Below, piece after piece: positions 14,560 to 18,177 of a DNA stretch of 18,177 nucleotides. Made by a program: the position numbers and the translations under genes. This stretch comes from an uncultured Eubacteriales bacterium (lineage in GTDB: Bacteria > Bacillota > Clostridia > Christensenellales > CAG-138). The stretch is taken from positions 1-18,177 of the forward strand of contig URFJ01000025.1 in assembly GCA_900547135.1 (NCBI GenBank). Reading direction: 5' to 3'. The notes beneath the pieces are model-generated. The model was given only the letters and a program-made list of their open reading frames with translations, did not search any database and was not told where the DNA came from. The stretch's first letter is position 1, and every line of letters begins with the position of its first letter.

Positions 14560-15918
14560 TTAGAGACTGTTAACTATTTCTTTAAACTTCCTGCCCCTGT
14601 CCTCATAATCATCAAATGCGCCCCAACTTGCCGCGCCTGGCGAAAGCAGCACCACATCCCCCTCCGTGGCGGTTTTGGCCGCCTCATGCACCATCTCACT
14701 GAATGTACCGTTGCATATGCTTATATTGCGAAATTTCGTTTCCTCGGCGGCCGCTAAGATGGCAGGCGCCGCCTTACCCGAAGCGATAACCGCCTTGACA
14801 ATGCCTCCAAACTCGTTAAAAAGTGGTATATAATTGCTATGCTTATCGTATTCGCCTACGCCCAGAAGCAGAACCGTAGGCCTTGTCATTGCTTTTACCG
14901 CCTTAATCGTTGAGTCTGGGTTTGTACTTTTGGAATCATTGATATACAGTATGCCTTTTTTCTCGCATACCGTCTCAATTCTGTGTTCAACCCCAGTAAA
15001 GGATCTAAGCGCAATTCGTATGGTATCCGCTGGAATTCCCATGCTTATGGCCAACGCTGCTGCACACATCGCGTTTTCCACATTATGAGCGCCAGGTATC
15101 TTTAGCTCCCCAACATTGAGTATAACAGTATCCGCACCGCCGTATCTCCATACCACCTGGTCCCCGCGTAGGAACATGCCCTCTTTAAGCTCGTTTTTAA
15201 GGGAAAAATTTATTACCTTTCCCTTGGTAGCCCGCACCATTCCCGCCACGATTGGGTCGTCAAAATTCAATACGGCATAGTCATCCGCAGTCTGATTTTC
15301 AAACATGCGCGCTTTGGCGGCAACATAAGCCTCCATTGATTCAAAGTGATTGAGATGATCCTCGGTAATGTTCAAAAGACCCGCGGCATTGGCTCTGAAA
15401 TCCTTTATGCTCTCAAGCTGCAGCGCGGCCGTCTCCGCTACAATAACGTCGCCCGGTTTTACTTCCATCGCATGCTCTGTAATGGGTACTCCTATATTGC
15501 CCAATACAAAGGTGTCAGCGCCGGACGCTTTAAATATTTCACCTGTAAGCATCGTTGTAGTCGTCTTACCGTTCGTGCCTCCGATACACACGAATTTGCT
15601 TTCCCTTGGGCAGTATCTGTAACCAAGCTCTACCTCCCCTATAACCTCAATTCCCATGGCTATAGCCTGCTTTACAAAGGGTCGGTACATGGGTATTACA
15701 GGGCTTATAACCATTAGATCAACTTCGTGAAGAAGCGCTTCCGGCGGAGCTCCCAGCGCATTTTTATATTCTATGCCGCTTAACGCATCATGAAGACCTG
15801 GTATATCCCTTTTAAGGTCGTTAATTATTACTTTATAACCGTTTTTGGCAAGCAACTTTGCACTCCCTATTCCACTTCTTGCCATCCCCACCACTAGAGC
15901 GGTTTTTTGCTTTTTCAT
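14560..15918 (-). CDS. murD: UDP-N-acetylmuramoylalanine-D-glutamate ligase MurD
   Basis: This cytoplasmic ATP-dependent ligase adds D-glutamate to UDP-MurNAc-L-Ala. Of its 452 residues, the N-terminal Rossmann-like domain begins VVGMARSGIGSAKLL. The ATP P-loop is GTNGKTTTT (about 114-122). The central domain contains NITEDHLNHF, and the ligase domain has NDSKSTNPDSTIKA and, near the end, LLSPGAASWGAFDDYEDRGR. Some usually conserved positions vary: ISPVIP in place of ISPGVP, and ETAALQLE in place of ELSSFQLE. I take the ATG at 15918 because the in-frame ATG at 15927 lies inside the spacer right after AGGAGG. A probable promoter and a 252-base structured gap separate it from mraY, so murD may begin its own transcript that continues through ftsW. 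Confidence 0.95.
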   Translation of the reverse strand: MKKQKTALVVGMARSGIGSAKLLAKNGYKVIINDLKRDIPGLHDALSGIEYKNALGAPPEALLHEVDLMVISPVIPMYRPFVKQAIAMGIEVIGEVELGYRYCPRESKFVCIGGTNGKTTTTMLTGEIFKASGADTFVLGNIGVPITEHAMEVKPGDVIVAETAALQLESIKDFRANAAGLLNITEDHLNHFESMEAYVAAKARMFENQTADDYAVLNFDDPIVAGMVRATKGKVINFSLKNELKEGMFLRGDQVVWRYGGADTVILNVGELKIPGAHNVENAMCAAALAISMGIPADTIRIALRSFTGVEHRIETVCEKKGILYINDSKSTNPDSTIKAVKAMTRPTVLLLGVGEYDKHSNYIPLFNEFGGIVKAVIASGKAAPAILAAAEETKFRNISICNGTFSEMVHEAAKTATEGDVVLLSPGAASWGAFDDYEDRGRKFKEIVNSL

Positions 15919-15999
15919 ATTGCCCATCCTCCTCTATAACGCCTCGTATCCCCGCAGGCGCGTCTCTGCCACAGGCTCTGTCATATGTAGAATCTAATA

Positions 16000-16029
16000 A
16001 ATATACTTTTGGCGCAAAAAACAGTTCAA
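16000..16029 (-). promoter_or_regulatory. Probable promoter in front of murD
   Basis: On the - strand TTGAAC (16024-16029) and TATATT (16000-16005) are separated by 18 bases. It lies just after the 16042-16165 hairpin structure, about 80 bases before the murD start. Together they suggest that the mraY transcript ends here and a new one begins. Confidence 0.5.
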
Positions 16030-16041
16030 ATATATAAAAGG

Positions 16042-16165
16042 GCCGTCCGATGTGTCAAGGCGCTTGGGGCAATAGAGCCGCTGCCCTGCCTCAAACCCCT
16101 TGGCGCATCCGCAATACCGTGCCAAGCGCCATAATTTCACGGTTGTCCAGATAGCACCGGACGGC
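16042..16165 (-). ncRNA. Structured element between mraY and murD (RNA or palindromic repeat)
   Basis: A 124-base block is bounded by GCCGTCCG (16042-16049) and CGGACGGC (16158-16165), with a second nested perfect repeat, GGCGCTTGG (16059-16067) and CCAAGCGCC (16122-16130). A small GGGCA/TGCCC hairpin lies within. It is more GC-rich than its AT-rich flanks. Read on the - strand the outer stem is followed by CCUUUUAUAU, so it could act as a terminator. Alternatives are a small RNA, a leader regulating murD, or a non-autonomous palindromic repeat with terminal inverted repeats. It has no open frame and does not match the SRP, 6S or T-box cores I know. Confidence 0.45.
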
Positions 16166-16179
16166 GAATAAACTCAAAT

Positions 16180-17172
16180 TTATACATATGCCAGAAGGCA
16201 TATAAGGCATAAAAACGTTGTTATTATCATGTAGCCCGCTACGATTTTGGTTTCATTATATCCCTTAAGCTCAAAGTGATGGTGCAGCGGGGCCATCTTG
16301 AATATGCGCTTCCTACGCAGCTTATACGAGCCTACCTGCAGTATTACTGAAACCGAGGTAGCGACGTAACATCCGCCCATTATTGGAAGCAGAAGAGCAG
16401 CCCTGCTAAAAAGCGCCATCATGGCCACCGCTCCTCCCAAGGCCAGTGAACCCGTATCTCCCATAAAAACCTGGGCTGGATGGGAATTATACCTTAAAAA
16501 CCCAAGGCATCCGCCTGCAACCGTTCCCGCGAATACAATCAGGCCGTCATATCCGGCGGTTTGCTCTATTTGGCCTGACTGTGCGCCGATTTCGCTAAGA
16601 TATATGAAAATAATTGCCATCGTAAAGGCGTATATCAGGGTTACTCCGGAAGAAAGCCCGTCAATTCCATCTATAAGGTTTACGCTATTTACCGTAGCTA
16701 TTATCAAAAACATGGCAAATGGTACGTAAAATACTCCTAAGTCAAACTCTGCGTTGAAAAACGGAAGTTCTATTGAAGTACCAATAACTCTTTGGCAGTA
16801 TATAGCTATAACTAGCGCAATGCCGAACTGAGCTATTATCTTTTGATACGCTCTAAGCCCAAGCGAACGTTTAAACCTTACCTTAATAAAGTCGTCAAGG
16901 AAACCTACAAGCGCATAGGCGACCGTTACAAGCATCGCCGGAAGCGCATAATGCAGCGAACCGCTGGAAAGCGCCATTGTACCTATAACAATAGCAACTA
17001 TTATCATTATTCCGCCCATAGTAGGCGTACCTGTCTTTTTAAGGTGTGACTTTGGCCCCTCTTGACGCTCAGTCTGACCAAACTTCAGTCTCCGCAGCAT
17101 CGGGATCAGAAACCTGCCCACCACCATACATACAATTGCGGACAATAGTATGGCGAATATCAGCTTTTGCAT
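16180..17172 (-). CDS. mraY: Phospho-N-acetylmuramoyl-pentapeptide-transferase MraY
   Basis: This integral membrane enzyme of 330 residues and about ten helices transfers phospho-MurNAc-pentapeptide from UDP to undecaprenyl phosphate, making lipid I. Catalytic features are present: Asp93-Asp94 in GFLDDFIK, NLIDGIDGL (165-173), Asp239 in FMGDTGSLALGG and the His triad in MAPLHHHFELKG (293-304). TPTMGGIMI (49-57) is also typical. I chose the ATG at 17172 because GGAGG lies 5 bases before it; the frame extends upstream to 17199, but that ATG would overlap the end of murE. The gene follows murE by 19 bases, without the murF that usually separates them. Confidence 0.96.
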   Translation of the reverse strand: MQKLIFAILLSAIVCMVVGRFLIPMLRRLKFGQTERQEGPKSHLKKTGTPTMGGIMIIVAIVIGTMALSSGSLHYALPAMLVTVAYALVGFLDDFIKVRFKRSLGLRAYQKIIAQFGIALVIAIYCQRVIGTSIELPFFNAEFDLGVFYVPFAMFLIIATVNSVNLIDGIDGLSSGVTLIYAFTMAIIFIYLSEIGAQSGQIEQTAGYDGLIVFAGTVAGGCLGFLRYNSHPAQVFMGDTGSLALGGAVAMMALFSRAALLLPIMGGCYVATSVSVILQVGSYKLRRKRIFKMAPLHHHFELKGYNETKIVAGYMIITTFLCLICLLAYV

Positions 17173-17191
17173 ATTGTCCTCCGTAATAGCG

Positions 17192-18177
17192 TCAGCCAAG
17201 CTCGTTAAGGAGCTCTGCTACAATCTCCTTTTCATCAAAGTGATGCTTTACGCCATTTATCTCCTGATAGTTTTCATGGCCTTTGCCAGCCAAGATAATG
17301 CAATCGTCCTTCATGGCCTTTGCCAGCGCATAGCGTATGGCTTCGCGCCTGTTTTCGATGACCTTGTAGGCGCAGCCTGATCGCTTTACGCCATCCTCAA
17401 TAGAGGATATTATGTCAAGAGGGTCCTCGGTTCTCGGATTATCTGAGGTTACGATCAGCATGTCCGAAAACCTTCCCGCGACCTCGCCCATAATCGGCCG
17501 TTTCGCCCTGTCCCGGTCACCTCCACATCCGAATACGGTTATTATGCGCCCCTTTGAAAAAGTATGCACTGTTTTGAGTATGTTCTCAAGCGCGTCCGGC
17601 GTATGCGCAAAATCCAGAAATACATTAAAATCCTTTCCGTTCGCTGGAAGCGGCTCAAGCCTTCCAGATACGCTGTGCATTGATTCAAGGCCCTTCTTTA
17701 TTGTTTTGAGGTCAAATCCAAGGTTTAACGCCAAACCGGTAGCCGCCATGGCGTTGAACACATTGAACAGCCCTGGGATCGGCATATTTATTCTGGCCGC
17801 TCCCTCGGGAGTAGCAAGGTCAAACTGCACTCCCTTTGCCGTTATCTCTATTTCGGTAGCGTTGATGTCAGCGCCGTTTCTTACCCCGAATGTAAGGATT
17901 TCTGCCGGTATCCCTTCCATTATTTTTTCAGCATATACGTCGTCTACATTTATTACGGCCTTTTTTGAGCTGTAGAACAGCTTTTTCTTTGCCTCAAGAT
18001 AATTATCAAAGGTTTTATGATAGTCCATGTGGTCTTGTGTCAGGTTCGTAAACGCGGCCGTATCAAAATCGATTCCATATACCCGCTTTTGGTCCAGCGA
18101 GTGTGACGAAACCTCCATAATAACAAGCTCTACCCCTGCATCCTTCATCCTGCGGAGGGTCCTCTGAAGATCCACGC
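17192..18177 (-). CDS. murE: UDP-MurNAc-tripeptide synthetase MurE, meso-DAP type (5' end outside window)
   Basis: About 328 C-terminal residues are present; the N-terminal UDP-binding domain and P-loop lie beyond the window edge. Visible features are VIMEVSSHSLDQKRV, the FTNLTQDHMDYH signature, GLFNVFNAMAA, DFAHTPDAL and VFGCGGDRDRAKRP. TSDNPRTEDP carries the DNPR motif that binds meso-diaminopimelate, and GKGHENYQE lies near the C terminus. Lysine-adding MurE enzymes have a different residue pattern at DNPR, so the organism should have meso-DAP peptidoglycan. The enzyme ligates the third stem-peptide residue in the cytoplasm. The apparent GTG at 18173-18175 is an internal valine, not the start. 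It is the first gene of the cluster seen here and is followed closely by mraY. Confidence 0.96.
   Translation of the reverse strand, partial: VDLQRTLRRMKDAGVELVIMEVSSHSLDQKRVYGIDFDTAAFTNLTQDHMDYHKTFDNYLEAKKKLFYSSKKAVINVDDVYAEKIMEGIPAEILTFGVRNGADINATEIEITAKGVQFDLATPEGAARINMPIPGLFNVFNAMAATGLALNLGFDLKTIKKGLESMHSVSGRLEPLPANGKDFNVFLDFAHTPDALENILKTVHTFSKGRIITVFGCGGDRDRAKRPIMGEVAGRFSDMLIVTSDNPRTEDPLDIISSIEDGVKRSGCAYKVIENRREAIRYALAKAMKDDCIILAGKGHENYQEINGVKHHFDEKEIVAELLNELG

Noticed and set aside
16042..16165. SRP RNA, 6S RNA or T-box identity for the structured element
   Set aside because: The conserved SRP apical loop, the 6S open-bubble layout and the T-box TGGnACCGCG sequence are absent.
17412..17975. 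Open frame of 187 codons on the + strand opposite murE
   Set aside because: Antisense to the conserved MurE catalytic region. No domain is visible and its low-complexity composition mirrors the codons of the real gene.
1..18177. CRISPR array, tRNA or rRNA genes
   Set aside because: No regularly spaced direct repeats and no tRNA- or rRNA-like conserved blocks were seen on either strand.

Overview
The window is a chromosomal segment of a Gram-positive bacterium, most likely a member of the Clostridia (Bacillota). The evidence is the clostridial-type division and cell-wall (dcw) cluster, the strong AGGAGG-type ribosome binding sites, the DivIB-type FtsQ, and a mobile-element remnant whose proteins resemble those of Tn4451-like elements of gut Firmicutes. 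The MurE meso-DAP specificity motif (DNPR) predicts a meso-diaminopimelate peptidoglycan. No species can be named from the sequence alone.

Layout. (1) Bases 1-246 are the 3' end of mreB on the + strand. (2) About 247-3532 is a heavily decayed mobilizable transposon between mreB and a convergent penicillin-binding-protein gene. It keeps a mobC pseudogene, a small element ORF, and a large serine recombinase pseudogene broken by frameshifts, an internal deletion and a nonsense codon. One intact gene, an AraC/GyrI-type regulator, and a 50-codon ORF on the - strand lie in the same interval. (3) 3533-5998 (-) encodes a class A penicillin-binding protein. (4) A roughly 480-base divergent intergenic region holds a candidate structured leader. 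It precedes a + strand gene (6483-7529) for a GT2 glycosyltransferase fused to a GtrA-like membrane domain. (5) 7530-8069 holds a terminator beginning in an 11-C tract and what looks like a dead gene. (6) 8070-18177, all on the - strand, is the dcw cluster. In transcription order it runs murE (5' end outside the window), mraY, a 252-base structured gap, murD, ftsW, murA, ftsQ, ftsA and ftsZ, closing with a strong hairpin terminator.

How the genes work together. MurA makes the first committed UDP-MurNAc precursor. MurD and MurE add D-Glu and meso-DAP. MraY transfers the finished pentapeptide precursor to undecaprenyl phosphate. FtsW polymerises lipid II at the septum, FtsQ/DivIB stabilises the divisome, and FtsA tethers the FtsZ ring. 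The class A PBP and MreB are the matching synthase and elongation scaffold. murF and murG are absent from their usual places. A consensus-like promoter (TTGCAC-17-TATAGT) separates ftsAZ from the upstream genes, and a second likely promoter lies before murD.

I found no convincing new defence or other undescribed system. The most interesting unexplained signals are the structured 16042-16165 element inside the dcw cluster, the mutually exclusive RNA pairings before the glycosyltransferase gene and before the 50-codon ORF, and the decayed reading frames at 7627-8010.
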